A stretch of DNA of 64,000 nucleotides from Amycolatopsis aidingensis. GTDB taxonomy: Bacteria; Actinomycetota; Actinomycetes; Mycobacteriales; Pseudonocardiaceae. This document shows, piece after piece, positions 34,389-44,820 of the stretch. The notes beneath the pieces are model-generated. The model was not told the origin of the DNA and made no database searches. It saw only the letters and a list, made by a program, of their open reading frames with translations. Each line of letters begins with the position of its first letter. The first letter of the stretch is position 1. The position numbers and the translations under genes were made by a program. The DNA is taken from assembly GCF_018885265.1 (NCBI RefSeq), contig NZ_CP076538.1:6856001-6920000 (forward strand), written 5' to 3'.

Positions 34389-34411
34389 TTGACCTCGAGT
34401 GCGCTCGAGGT
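34389..34411 (+). promoter_or_regulatory. MerR/SoxR-type palindrome in promoter of the Bcr/CflA exporter
   Basis: ACCTCGAG (34392-34399) and CTCGAGGT (34404-34411) form an 8-bp perfect inverted repeat with a 4-bp centre, starting inside a TTGACC -35 box (34389-34394). MerR-family activators bind such dyads between -35 and -10. It is 99 bp before the transporter gene. No MerR gene lies in the window. Confidence 0.55.
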
Positions 34412-34509
34412 ACGAGCCTTGCTGGTGGCGGCGTAGCGGAACAAACCCCTACGCCGCCGCGCTGCACGAATCGAGGACGTGTTGATCACCCCGAGCCCGG
34501 AAGGTCGCC

Positions 34510-35793
34510 ATGAACGACGTCGCGCTGAACGACCCGCCCCGTAGCCGAGCCGCCCCACAGCCCACCGGCGAACGATCCACCGGCGAACCCGGCAGGGCCG
34601 AACGGATCCGCGTGATCTTCGTGCTCGGCGCGCTGATCGCGCTGGGGCCGCTGACCATCGACATGTACCTTCCCGCGTTGCCCTCGATCTCCGCGGATCT
34701 TGGCGCGTCCTCATCCGTCGTCCAGCTGACCCTCACCGGCACCTTGATCGGGCTGGGTATCGGGCAGTTGCTGGTCGGCCCGCTCTCCGACGCGCTGGGC
34801 AGGCGCCGCCCGCTGATCGCAGGCGCGATCCTGCACGTGGTGGCGTCCGTGCTGTGCGCGATCGCGCCGACCATCGCCGTGCTCGGCGTGCTCCGTGCGC
34901 TGCAGGGGGTCGGGGCCGCCGCGGCGATGGTGGTCGCGCTGGCCGTGGTGCGGGACCTGTTCACCGGGAACGCCGCCGCCACCGCGCTGTCCCGGCTGAT
35001 GCTGGTGATGGGTGCCGCGCCGATCCTGGCGCCGACCCTTGGCAGCGCGATCCTGGTCGCCGGGTCCTGGCGCGCGGTCTTCGCCGGTCTCGCGGTGCTC
35101 GGCGTGCTGCTGATGCTGGTCGCGATGTTCGCGCTGCGGGAGACCCTGCCGCCGGAACGCAGGCGGGCCGCGGGGGTGCTGCCGGTGCTGCGCACCTACG
35201 GCTCGCTGCTGCTGGACCGGGAGTTCGTGGTGCTGGCACTGGTGGCCGCGCTGGGGATGTCCGCGCTGTTCTCCTACATCTCCGGTGCGTCTTTCGTGCT
35301 GCAGGAGCAGTACGGGCTCGACCAGCAGGAGTTCGCGCTCACCTTCGGGGTCGGCGCGTTGGCGATCATCGGCGCAGCCCAGTTCAACGTGCCGCTGTTG
35401 AACCGGTTCACCCCGCGCCGGATCGTGTTGGTCGCGCTCACCGCTGCGGTGGCATCCGGGCTGGTGCTGACGACACTGGCCGCGACCGGCACGGGCGGGC
35501 TGTTCGGCTTCGTGATCCCGCTGCTGTTCGTACTCGGCTCGGTGGGCTTCGTGCTGCCCAACGCGCCCGCACTGGCGTTGTCCCGGCACGGCGAGGCGGC
35601 CGGGGCCGCGGCCGCCCTGCTCGGGGCGGCGCAGTTCGGGCTGGGCGCGTTGATCGCCCCGCTGGTGGGCGCGCTCGGCAACGACGGCCCGGCGATGGCG
35701 CTCACCATGACCGGCGGCTCGGCGATCGCGCTGGCCGCGCTCACCGGCGTGGTGGTTCGCGCCCGGCGGCGGCAACCGGCGCTCGCGCACTGA
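34510..35793 (+). CDS. Bcr/CflA-family MFS drug exporter
   Basis: 427 residues, 12 expected membrane helices. TIDMYLPALPSISADLG at the end of helix 1 and GQLLVGPLSDALGRRRPL between helices 2 and 3 are the Bcr/CflA and MFS signatures, with LRALQGVGAAAAMVVA in helix 4-5. The family exports drugs such as bicyclomycin or chloramphenicol by proton antiport. The 30-residue N-terminal tail is polar. Its last 53 bp overlap the convergent metal-permease gene. Confidence 0.93.
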   Translation: MNDVALNDPPRSRAAPQPTGERSTGEPGRAERIRVIFVLGALIALGPLTIDMYLPALPSISADLGASSSVVQLTLTGTLIGLGIGQLLVGPLSDALGRRRPLIAGAILHVVASVLCAIAPTIAVLGVLRALQGVGAAAAMVVALAVVRDLFTGNAAATALSRLMLVMGAAPILAPTLGSAILVAGSWRAVFAGLAVLGVLLMLVAMFALRETLPPERRRAAGVLPVLRTYGSLLLDREFVVLALVAALGMSALFSYISGASFVLQEQYGLDQQEFALTFGVGALAIIGAAQFNVPLLNRFTPRRIVLVALTAAVASGLVLTTLAATGTGGLFGFVIPLLFVLGSVGFVLPNAPALALSRHGEAAGAAAALLGAAQFGLGALIAPLVGALGNDGPAMALTMTGGSAIALAALTGVVVRARRRQPALAH

Positions 35794-36664
35794 CCCGGGC
35801 GGCGGTGCGGTGCCGCATCCGGTGCAGCAGGCCGCGGGGGGCGAACAGCAGGGCGAGCAGGAAGCAGGCCACACTGCTCAGTCCGATGGTGCCCGCGATG
35901 GAACTGTTCAGCCCCACCGCGAGCTGTTGCCCGGCAACGGAAGCGACCCAGCCGAGCAGGATCGCCACGACCAGCATCGGGCCGAGCCTTCTGGTCAGCA
36001 GCCTGGCGGTGACGGCGGGGACGATGAAGAAGGTCACCACCAGGATCGCGCCCACGCTGTCGAAGGCGACCACCGCGAGACCGGCAACGGCGATCAGCAG
36101 CACCTGCCCCATCACCCGCCCGCGCAGCCCGGCCAGCTCGGCGAACTCCGGGTCGAAGGTGCTGGCCTGCAGCGGCCGCCAGCACACCAGGACCAGCAGG
36201 ATCGCGGCCAGGGTGGCGATCCCGGTGGTGAGCAGCGACCTCGGCAGCGGGGTGCCGAGGACATCCACGGTGCGCAGCGGGGCGAAGGTGATCTCACCGT
36301 AGATCGCGGCGTCCAGGTCGATGTGCACCCCGGCGGCGAACTGGCCGATGCCAAGCACTCCGAGGGAGAACAACGCCGGGAAGATCAGCGCCAGCGCGGC
36401 GTCCGATGGGACCAGTCCGGTGCGCCGCAGCCACTCGAAGCCCAGCACGCAGAGCACACCGAACGCGGTGGCGCCGAGGATGGTCAGCGGGGTGGCCCGC
36501 TGCCCGGACAGCAGGAAGACCAGCACGATCCCTGGCAGCACGGCGTGGCTCACCGCGTCCGGCAGCAGGGCCTGCCTGCGCAGCACCAGGAAGCTGCCGA
36601 GCACCGCGCAGCCGGTGGAAAGCAGCCCGCCGATCAGGATGATCATCATGCCGTCCGGGGTCAT
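35741..36664 (-). CDS. Metal (Mn/Zn) ABC transporter permease, ZnuB/MntB family
   Basis: 307 residues, about eight membrane helices. The ABC-3 family signature VLRRQALLPDAVSHAVLPG and the later FEFAELAGLRGR-like loop (DPEFAELAGLRG) contact the ATPase. It is the last gene of a four-gene minus-strand operon and overlaps the preceding permease by 4 bp (ATGA). It is one of two homologous permeases that may form a heterodimeric channel. Confidence 0.93.
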   Translation of the reverse strand: MTPDGMMIILIGGLLSTGCAVLGSFLVLRRQALLPDAVSHAVLPGIVLVFLLSGQRATPLTILGATAFGVLCVLGFEWLRRTGLVPSDAALALIFPALFSLGVLGIGQFAAGVHIDLDAAIYGEITFAPLRTVDVLGTPLPRSLLTTGIATLAAILLVLVCWRPLQASTFDPEFAELAGLRGRVMGQVLLIAVAGLAVVAFDSVGAILVVTFFIVPAVTARLLTRRLGPMLVVAILLGWVASVAGQQLAVGLNSSIAGTIGLSSVACFLLALLFAPRGLLHRMRHRTAARVSARAPVAAAGREPPRR

Positions 36665-37554
36665 GCTTGTCCCTCCGCGATCCCGCTGCGCCGCCGGAGC
36701 CTGGCCAGCATGCCGCGGCGCGGCGCGAACACCACCGACAGCACGGCGACGGCGGTGGCCAGCAACACGATCACCGGACCGGCCGGCAGCTCGGCCTTCC
36801 CGGAGAGCACGCCACCACTCGCGCCGGCCGTGGCGCCGATCAGCCCGGCCAGCGGCACCATCCCGGACAGCTTCCTGGTCAGTTGGCGGGCCGCGACCGC
36901 GGGCGCCACCAGCAACGCCACCATCAGGATCGCGCCGACCGTGCGGACGCCCAGCACCACCGCGACCACCAGCAGGCCGGTGCTCGCGATGTCCACCGCG
37001 CGGGCGGGAATCCCGGCCACGGCGCTGAATCCGGGATCGAAGGTGGCGCTGCGCAGCACCCGGAACCAGACCACGACCGCGGCCAGCGCCAGCCCGCCCA
37101 GCACCAGGGTGAACACGATGTCCCTGCGCACCATCCCGGCGGCCTGGCCGAGCAGATAGGAGTTCAGCCCGGACTGTTTGCTGTTCCCGGTTCCCGCCAG
37201 GTGGGTCAGCAGCACGATCCCCATGGTCAGCGACACCGAGAGCACCACCCCGATCGCAGCGTCCGGGCGCAGCCTCCCGGTCCGCTCGAGGCCGATCATC
37301 GCCAGCGCCGCGGCCGCGGCCGAGACGGCCCCACCGAGCAGCAGCAGCTCCGGCGTTTTCGTCCCGGTGAGGATGAAGGCGAGCACAACGCCGGGCAGCG
37401 TGCCGTGGCTCATCGCGTCGCCGAACATGCTGCGCCCGCGCAGCACCGCGAACGGGCCCAGCGCGCCCGCGACGAAGCCGAGCACCGCGGTGCCGACCAC
37501 CACCACGGCGTCCGGGTAGGACAGGGGCAGCGCGTTTAGCAGCCAGTCGATCAC
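36661..37554 (-). CDS. Metal (Mn/Zn) ABC transporter permease, second subunit
   Basis: 297 residues from GTG 37554, which overlaps the ATPase stop by 4 bp. It has the same ABC-3 blocks as its neighbour (VLRGRSMFGDAMSHGTLPG, FDPGFSAVAGIPARAVDI). The frame remains open leftward into the ATPase gene, but that portion is out-of-frame noise. Paired permeases are typical of the TroCD/MntCD type rather than the single-permease ZnuB type. Confidence 0.92.
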   Translation of the reverse strand: MIDWLLNALPLSYPDAVVVVGTAVLGFVAGALGPFAVLRGRSMFGDAMSHGTLPGVVLAFILTGTKTPELLLLGGAVSAAAAALAMIGLERTGRLRPDAAIGVVLSVSLTMGIVLLTHLAGTGNSKQSGLNSYLLGQAAGMVRRDIVFTLVLGGLALAAVVVWFRVLRSATFDPGFSAVAGIPARAVDIASTGLLVVAVVLGVRTVGAILMVALLVAPAVAARQLTRKLSGMVPLAGLIGATAGASGGVLSGKAELPAGPVIVLLATAVAVLSVVFAPRRGMLARLRRRSGIAEGQA

Positions 37555-38285
37555 GCCGGTGCCCTCGCCGAAAGCGGCGCGATCCCGTAGGCCCGCTCGA
37601 GATGTTCCGGGGTGAGGACCTCGGCCGCCGCGCCCTCGGCGATCACCGCGCCGGCCAGCAGCACCGCGTGGTCGAACCGGTCCAGCACGGTGCGCAGGTC
37701 GTGGTGCACGGCGATCACCGAGCCACCAAGGGCACACAGCTCGCCGAGCAGGTCGAGCAGGGTCGCCTCGGTACGCGCGTCCACCGCGGTGAACGGCTCG
37801 TCCAGCACCAGCAGATCGGCCTGCTGCGCCAATGCCCGTGCCAGGAACACCCGCTGCCGCTGCCCGCCGGAGAGCTCGTCGATCGGCTGCTGGGCGAGAT
37901 CGGTGACGCCGACCTTGTCCATCGCGGCGGCGACCAGCTCGTCATCGGCCTCGGTCAGCCTGCGGAACCACCCGCGATGCGGGTAGCGGCCCATCTCGAC
38001 CACCTGGATCGCGGTGATCGGGAAGTCGTCGGCCACCGCGTCGGCCTGCGGGATGTAGGCCACCCTGCGGCGTACCCTCTTGAGCGGTTCGCCGAGCAGC
38101 CGCACACTGCCGCGGACCGCGGGCACCAGCCCGAGCGCCGCCTTGACCACGGTGGACTTCCCGGCGCCGTTCGGGCCTACCACCGCGGCCAGCCGCCCGG
38201 CCGGGATGTCCATGTCGATACCGGAGAGCACCGGCTTGCCCCCGTAGGACGCGCTCATCCCGCGCAGGGTCAGTGCACTGCTCAT
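37551..38285 (-). CDS. Metal ABC transporter ATPase
   Basis: 244 residues. Walker A GPNGAGKST (about 37-45), Q-loop YIPQAD, signature LSGGQRQR and Walker B LLVLDEPF are all intact. Cytoplasmic energy subunit of the manganese/zinc importer. It overlaps the binding-protein gene by 4 bp. Confidence 0.95.
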   Translation of the reverse strand: MSSALTLRGMSASYGGKPVLSGIDMDIPAGRLAAVVGPNGAGKSTVVKAALGLVPAVRGSVRLLGEPLKRVRRRVAYIPQADAVADDFPITAIQVVEMGRYPHRGWFRRLTEADDELVAAAMDKVGVTDLAQQPIDELSGGQRQRVFLARALAQQADLLVLDEPFTAVDARTEATLLDLLGELCALGGSVIAVHHDLRTVLDRFDHAVLLAGAVIAEGAAAEVLTPEHLERAYGIAPLSARAPA

Positions 38286-39283
38286 CGCAACCCTTCGACC
38301 AGTCGGTCGGCATTGGCCCGCACCATGCCGAGGTAGCTGCCTTCCGGTGTGCCGTCATCGCCCGCCGCGTCGGAGAACAGCTCCCCGCCGATCCGTACCT
38401 CGCCGCCGCGCTGGCGGACCGCGGCGAGCACGGCCTCCAGGGTCTGCCTCGGCACGCTGGACTCCAGGAACACCGAGCGCACCCCGCTGGCCATGACCTC
38501 GTCGGCCACCCGGCCGATATCGGCGGTACTCGCCTCCTCCTCGGTGGAAATGCCCTGGATCGCGACCACCTCCATGCCGAAGGCCCTGCCGAAGTACCGG
38601 AAGGCGTCGTGCGAGGTCACCAGCTGCCGGTGCGCGGGCGGAATCCGGCTCAGCCGGGCGCGGATCTCGTCGCCGAGCGCCAGAACCTGTTCCCGGTAGG
38701 CGGCGCCGCGCCGCTGGTAGTCCTGCGCGTTCGCCGGGTCGATGCGGGCGAGCTCGGCCTGGATGGCGTCCACGACGTGCGCCCACAGCCGCGGGTCGAA
38801 CCAGATATGCGGGTCGTGCTCCTCCCCGCTCGGCGCGTCCGCTGCCGGGTCGAGCAGCAGCTCCTCCGGGACCTGCTCGCCCGCGAACAGCACCGGCTTG
38901 GAGCGCGCGATGTCCTCGAGGGTGCGCTCCATCGAACCCTCGAGGAAGAGCCCGATCGCGATCACCGCGTCGGCGTTGCGCATCTGCGCCAGGTCCCCGG
39001 CCTTGGCCTGGTACAGGTGTGGATCCACCCCGGGCCCCATCAGCCGGACGGTGCGCACGTCCTCCCCTCCGATCCGGCGCACCGTGTCGTCCAGGAAGTT
39101 CGTGGTGGTGACCACGCGCAGCGGGCCCCGGTCAGCGCCGCCGGTCCCGGCAGCACTGACCGGGGCCCGGACGGCGTAGCCGAGGGCACCGCCGAACGCA
39201 AGGACGAACACGACACCGAAGGCGACGAGGGCCCACCGGTCCCTGCGCCGCGCTCGGCGCCGGTCCGCAACGGCCGCATTCAT
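38282..39283 (-). CDS. Metal ABC transporter substrate-binding protein (TroA/MntA-like)
   Basis: 333 residues from ATG 39283 (MNAAVADRRR). An N-terminal membrane anchor (residues about 18-42) replaces a lipobox, as I see no lipoprotein Cys. Cluster A-I metal-site residues include His in DPHLYQ, His in DPHIWFDP, His in VTSHDAFRYFG and the FLESSVP block. GISTEEEAST favours the TroA/Mn-Zn group, but Zn and Mn cannot be separated by eye. First gene of the operon. I found no convincing Zur or MntR box upstream. Confidence 0.9.
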   Translation of the reverse strand: MNAAVADRRRARRRDRWALVAFGVVFVLAFGGALGYAVRAPVSAAGTGGADRGPLRVVTTTNFLDDTVRRIGGEDVRTVRLMGPGVDPHLYQAKAGDLAQMRNADAVIAIGLFLEGSMERTLEDIARSKPVLFAGEQVPEELLLDPAADAPSGEEHDPHIWFDPRLWAHVVDAIQAELARIDPANAQDYQRRGAAYREQVLALGDEIRARLSRIPPAHRQLVTSHDAFRYFGRAFGMEVVAIQGISTEEEASTADIGRVADEVMASGVRSVFLESSVPRQTLEAVLAAVRQRGGEVRIGGELFSDAAGDDGTPEGSYLGMVRANADRLVEGLR

Positions 39284-39391
39284 GCCGTCCAGGTAAGCAC
39301 GAGCGAGTTCGCCGGGGCAATGACAAATCTTCGTCGTGCCGAACACATTGCGACGGCGCGCCGTAGACCGGTAGGCGGCGGGGTTGGGGAG

Positions 39392-40249
39392 TTACTTGCG
39401 CAGCTCCATCGTGCAGCACTTCGGGCCGCCGCCGGCCTTGCGCAGTTCGGAGATGTCCACCAGCACCGGCTCGTAGCCCAACCGGGACAGCCGGTCGGCC
39501 AGCCCGGTGGCCTCGATGGGCAACACCACGTTGCGACCGTCGGAAACCCCGTTCAGCCCGAACACGGCGGCATCCTCGGCATCGGCGAGCACGGCGTCCG
39601 GGAACAGCCTGGCGAGCACCCGGCGCGAGCCTGCGGAGAAGGCGTCCGGGTAGTAGGCCACCTGCGCGGGAGCGGTGTCGGTCGCCTCGGCGAGCACGAA
39701 CAGCGCGGTGTCCAGGTGGTAGTAGCGGGGGTCGGTCAGCGCCAGGGACACCACCGGCACGCCGAGCACCTCCTGCGCCTCGGCGTGGGCGGCAGGGTCG
39801 GTGCGGAAACCGGTACCGGCCAGCAGCAGCCTTCCGGTCCAGACGAAGTCACCCTCGGCTTCGTTGATCTTGGTGGGCATGGTGATGTCGCGGTAGCCGC
39901 GCTCGAGGAACCAGCGCCGCACGTGCTCGGCCTCGGCGGCCCGCTCGGCCGCCCGGAACCGGGCTCCGAGCACCCGGCCGTCGATCACCGTGCCGGAGTT
40001 CGCGGCGAAGACCATGTCCGGGAGCCCGGGCTGCGGCTCGATCTCGTCCACCGTGTGTCCGAGCCTGCGATAGGTGTCCCTGAGCTCGGACCACTGGGCC
40101 AGCGCCAGCTCGCGATCCACCGGCTGCGTGGGGTCCATCCACGGGTTGATCGCGTAGTCCACCGCGAAGTAACGCGGTGCGCACATAAGGTAGCGACGGG
40201 TTGTCGGAACCCGGCCGAACGTCGGGTCAAGGGCAGCATCAGCCGTCAT
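39392..40249 (-). CDS. ddaH: Dimethylarginine dimethylaminohydrolase / arginine-deiminase-family enzyme
   Basis: 285 residues from ATG 40249. Family blocks: YAINPWMDP, LPDMVFAANSGTVIDG, INEAEGDF, a catalytic His in DPRYYHLDTAL and the nucleophile Cys in GGGPKCCTMEL near the C-terminus. The enzyme hydrolyses methylated arginine or arginine to citrulline plus amine or ammonia. In actinobacteria it often sits with an Lrp regulator and ornithine aminotransferase; only the Lrp gene is here, divergent 75 bp away. No ribosome site precedes the ATG, so the transcript may be leaderless. Confidence 0.88.
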   Translation of the reverse strand: MTADAALDPTFGRVPTTRRYLMCAPRYFAVDYAINPWMDPTQPVDRELALAQWSELRDTYRRLGHTVDEIEPQPGLPDMVFAANSGTVIDGRVLGARFRAAERAAEAEHVRRWFLERGYRDITMPTKINEAEGDFVWTGRLLLAGTGFRTDPAAHAEAQEVLGVPVVSLALTDPRYYHLDTALFVLAEATDTAPAQVAYYPDAFSAGSRRVLARLFPDAVLADAEDAAVFGLNGVSDGRNVVLPIEATGLADRLSRLGYEPVLVDISELRKAGGGPKCCTMELRK

Positions 40250-40272
40250 AGATCGAAATCTATGGGGCAAGT

Positions 40273-40306
40273 CGAACGCAAGCAATCGCTGTGTCTTGCG
40301 TGTTCG
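40273..40306. promoter_or_regulatory. Lrp-type operator between ddaH and the Lrp gene
   Basis: CGAACGCAAG (40273-40282) and CTTGCGTGTTCG (40295-40306) form an inverted repeat with a 12-bp spacer (one extra base in the right arm). It is central in the short divergent promoter, so the Lrp protein probably controls both genes. Confidence 0.55.
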
Positions 40307-40323
40307 CGTGCTAAACATTGCGT

Positions 40324-40770
40324 GTGAACACTTTGGACCAGCGAATCATTTCGTGCCTGGTGGCGAACGCGCGCTCCAGCTACGCGGACATCGGCAAGCT
40401 CGTCGGGCTGTCCGCTCCGGCGGTGAAACGCCGGGTGGACCGATTGCTGGAGGCCGGGGTGTTGCGCGGGTTCACCGCCGTGGTCGATCCGGAGGCGCTC
40501 GGCTGGGGCACCGAGGCCTTCGTCGAGGTGCACTGCAAGGGCAACATCCAGCCTGCCAGGATCCGCGCGAGGCTGGAGCCGTTGCCCGAGGTCGTGGCCG
40601 CCTACACGGTGTCGGGGGCGGCCGATGCGATCGTGCACCTGCGCGCCGCGGACATCCACCACCTGGAGACCGCGCTGGAGCGGCTGCGTGGACTGGAGAT
40701 CGTCGAACGGACCGTCTCGACGGTCGTGCTGTCCACACTGTTGGAAAGATCCCCTAACCCGGAACATTGA
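40324..40770 (+). CDS. Lrp/AsnC-family regulator
   Basis: 148 residues from GTG 40324 (TTG 40318 also in frame). The HTH is NTLDQRIISCLVANARSSYADIGKLVGLSAPAVKRRVDRLLEAG, in part, and the RAM effector domain begins at GFTAVVDPEALG. The conserved Asp in TLDQ is present. The likely effector is arginine, ornithine or another amino acid, judged from the divergent ddaH. The gene is followed 7 bp later by an enoyl-CoA hydratase gene. Confidence 0.93.
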   Translation: MNTLDQRIISCLVANARSSYADIGKLVGLSAPAVKRRVDRLLEAGVLRGFTAVVDPEALGWGTEAFVEVHCKGNIQPARIRARLEPLPEVVAAYTVSGAADAIVHLRAADIHHLETALERLRGLEIVERTVSTVVLSTLLERSPNPEH

Positions 40771-40777
40771 GAGCATC

Positions 40778-41554
40778 ATGGGACCTATGGGGCGAACGGC
40801 AGGACGAATACGTACCGAGCGGACCGGGGGAACCGCAGTCCTCACCATCGACGCCCCCGAACAACGCAACGCGCTGACCCTGGAGCTGTCCGCCCAGCTG
40901 GCCGAGGCCGTGCGGCAGGCGGAGCAGGACGCCGAGGTGCACGCGCTGGTACTGACCGGCACCCCGCCCGCGTTCTGCGCCGGCGCCAACCTGAGCGCGC
41001 TCGGCGAGGCCAACGAAGACGCGCTGCGCGCGATCTACCAGGGTTTCCTCGCCGTTGCCCAGTGCGGCCTGCCCACCGTTGCCGCGGTCGGCGGTGCCGC
41101 CGTTGGCGCGGGCCTGAACCTCGCGCTGGCCGCCGACGTGCGGCTCGCCGGCCCCGAGGCCCGGTTCGACGCCCGCTTCCTGCAGCTCGGCCTGCACCCC
41201 GGTGGCGGGATGACCTGGATGCTGCAACGTGCGGTCGGTACCCAGCAGGCCACGGCGATGACCCTGTTCGGCGAGGTACTGGACGCCGCGAGCGCCACCG
41301 AGGCCGGGCTGGTGCTGCGTACCGTTCCGGGTGACCACGCGGAACTGCTGGAAGCCGCGGTCACGCTGACCCGGCCCGCGGCCGCGGCGCCCCGGCACCT
41401 GGTGACCGCAATCAAAGATTCGATGCGCCGCACGCGCGCGATGGACAAACATGCCGAGGCGGTCAATCTTGAGCTCATCCAGCAGCTGAACTCGCTGGAG
41501 TCACCGGAGTTCGCCGCCAAGGTCGCGGCCTGGCGGGAGGCGAGCGGCCGCTAG
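40778..41554 (+). CDS. Enoyl-CoA hydratase/isomerase (crotonase family)
   Basis: 258 residues from ATG 40778 (ATG 40787 possible). Crotonase blocks: TIDAPEQRNALT, the oxyanion loop FCAGANLSAL, GAAVGAGLNLALAADVRLAG and a substrate loop LGLHPGGGMTWML. Of the two usual catalytic Glu residues, the second position is PGGG, with His before it, so hydratase activity is not certain; isomerase or thioesterase roles are possible. It lies 7 bp after the Lrp gene and may be cotranscribed. Confidence 0.85.
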   Translation: MGPMGRTAGRIRTERTGGTAVLTIDAPEQRNALTLELSAQLAEAVRQAEQDAEVHALVLTGTPPAFCAGANLSALGEANEDALRAIYQGFLAVAQCGLPTVAAVGGAAVGAGLNLALAADVRLAGPEARFDARFLQLGLHPGGGMTWMLQRAVGTQQATAMTLFGEVLDAASATEAGLVLRTVPGDHAELLEAAVTLTRPAAAAPRHLVTAIKDSMRRTRAMDKHAEAVNLELIQQLNSLESPEFAAKVAAWREASGR

Positions 41555-41556
41555 CA

Positions 41557-41568
41557 AGAACATGTTCT
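41557..41568. promoter_or_regulatory. AGAACATGTTCT palindrome upstream of korAB
   Basis: A perfect 12-bp palindrome three bases after the crotonase stop and about 190 bp before korA. It matches the KstR (TetR-family) motif TnnAACnnGTTnnA except for the first T. A TATAAG -10-like box lies at 41690-41695, further downstream. Function is unproven. Confidence 0.35.
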
Positions 41569-41749
41569 ACTTTCTGAGGGGAGACGGGCTTCACAGCGGA
41601 CGATCGAAGTTAACCGTTACCATGAGTTACAGGTAAGTCGGGTCACACCGGCGCACGATTCGAGCAAAACACCAAGTAATCTCGAGGTATATAAGGGCAG
41701 TGTGTCGGTCGGCACTACGACGCGGGCAGCAGAGAGGGACCCCCTGAGC

Positions 41750-43719
41750 ATGAGCGATGACGAGCGAAGCGAGGAATCGCTCCGTTTGACGCCGGCAAGC
41801 ACGAACGGCAATGGAGCCGGGCGGCCGGGCCCGACAACACTCCAGGCGGACCGGCCGACCGAGGTCAACCAGCTGGACCGGGTGGTCATCCGGTTCGCCG
41901 GCGACTCCGGTGACGGCATGCAGCTCACCGGCGACCGGTTCACCTCGGAGGCGGCGGCCTTCGGCAACGACCTCGCGACCCTGCCCAACTTCCCCGCGGA
42001 GATCCGGGCACCGCAGGGCACGATTCCCGGCGTCTCCAGCTTCCAGGTGCACTTCGCCGACTACGACATTCTCACCCCTGGCGACCGGCCGGACGTGCTG
42101 GTGGCGATGAACCCGGCGGCGTTGAAGGCCAATGTCGCCGATGTCCCGCATGGCGGGACGATCATCGTGAACACCGACGAGTTCACCAAGCGCAACATCG
42201 GCAAGGTCGGCTACGCCAGCGACCCCCTGGAGGACGACTCGCTTTCCGCCTTCGAGGTGCACCGGGTGGCGATGTCCACCCTGACCAAGGGTGCGCTGGC
42301 GGAGACCGGGCTGAGCAAGAAGGACGCGGAGCGAGCGAAGAACATGTTCGCCCTGGGCCTGCTCTCCTGGATGTACCACCGGCCGACCGAGGGCACCGAG
42401 CGGTTCCTGCAGGAGAAGTTCGCCAAGAAGCCGGACATCGCCGAGGCGAACATCCTGGCCTTCCGGGCAGGCTGGAACTACGGGGAGACCACCGAGTCCT
42501 TCGGCACCACCTTCGAGGTCGCCCCGGCCAAGCTGGCGCCGGGTACCTACCGGCAGATCACCGGCAACGCGGCGCTGGCCTACGGGATCGTCGCCGCCGG
42601 CCAGCAGTCCGGGCTGCCGATCCTGCTCGGCACCTACCCGATCACCCCGGCCTCGGACGTGCTGCACGAGCTGTCCAAGCACAAGAACTTCGGGATCACC
42701 ACCTTCCAGGCCGAGGACGAGATCGCGGGCATCGGCGCGGCGCTGGGCGCCTCCTACGGCGGCGCGCTCGGCGTGACCTCCACCTCCGGGCCAGGGGTGG
42801 CGCTGAAGTCCGAGACCATCGGGCTGGCGGTGATGACCGAGCTGCCGCTGGTGGTGCTGGACATCCAGCGCGGTGGGCCGTCCACCGGGCTGCCGACCAA
42901 GACCGAGCAGGCCGACCTGCTGCAGGCGATGTTCGGCCGCAACGGCGAGTCCCCGGTGCCCGTGGTCGCGCCCTCGACACCCGCGGACTGCTTCGAGATC
43001 GCGCTGGAGGCCACCCGGATCGCGCTGACCTACCGCACCCCGGTGCTGCTGCTGTCCGACGGCGCCATCGCCAACGGCTCCGAACCGTGGCTGGTCCCGG
43101 ATGTGCAGGACCTGCCGGACCTGCGGGTGAGCTTCGCGCAGGAGGCGAACGCCACCGACGACTCCGGGGAGTTCTGGCCCTATGTCCGGGACCCGGAGAC
43201 ACTGGCGCGGGCCTGGGCCGTGCCGGGGACGCCCGGACTGCAACACCGCATCGGCGGGCTGGAGAAGGCGGACAACACCGGGCACATCTCCTACGACCCG
43301 GACAACCACGACAAGATGGTGCGGCTGCGGCAGGCCAAGGTGGACGGCATCGACGTGCCGGATGTCGTGGTGGACGACCCCAGCGGCGGCGAGGCCAGGG
43401 TGCTGGCGCTGGGCTGGGGCTCGACCTACGGGCCGATCGGCGCAGCCTGCCGCCGGGTGCGCAAGCAGGGAATGCCGATCGCACAGGCGCACCTGCGGCA
43501 TCTGAACCCGCTGCCCGGCAACCTCGGTGAGGTGCTGCGCGGCTACGACACCGTCGTGCTGCCGGAAATGAACCTGGGCCAGCTCGCTACCCTGCTGCGG
43601 GCGAAGTACCTGGTCGACATCCGCTCCTACAACAAGGTCGCCGGCCTGCCGTTCAAGGCCGAGGAACTGCAGGGCGTGTTCACCGACATCATCACCGCAA
43701 CCACTGAGGAGGCGGCCAA

Positions 43720-43723
<4 letters not shown>
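41750..43723 (+). CDS. korA: 2-oxoglutarate:ferredoxin oxidoreductase, alpha (gamma-alpha fusion) subunit
   Basis: 657 residues from ATG 41750; an in-frame GTG at 41702 lies about 7 bases after a TATAAG box and could be a leaderless start. The first ~190 residues form the gamma domain (RVVIRFAGDSGDGMQLTGDRF, in part). The alpha domain then has YPITPASDVLHEL and the conserved AEDEIAGIGAALGASYGGA loop. The oxygen-tolerant actinobacterial enzyme oxidatively decarboxylates 2-oxoglutarate, giving succinyl-CoA and reduced ferredoxin. It overlaps korB by 4 bp. Confidence 0.96.
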
Positions 43724-44784
<1,061 letters not shown>

Positions 44785-44820
44785 AACCCATCCCTGCTGT
44801 GCGTGGGCCGTTCACTGCGG

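Noticed and set aside
39284..39391. Zur or MntR box upstream of the metal transporter operon
   Set aside because: ATTTGTCATTG is AT-rich but shows no convincing inverted repeat matching known zinc or manganese operators.
41557..41568. LexA SOS box
   Set aside because: The gap between GAAC and GTTC is 2 bp, not the 4 bp needed for the actinobacterial or Bacillus LexA site.
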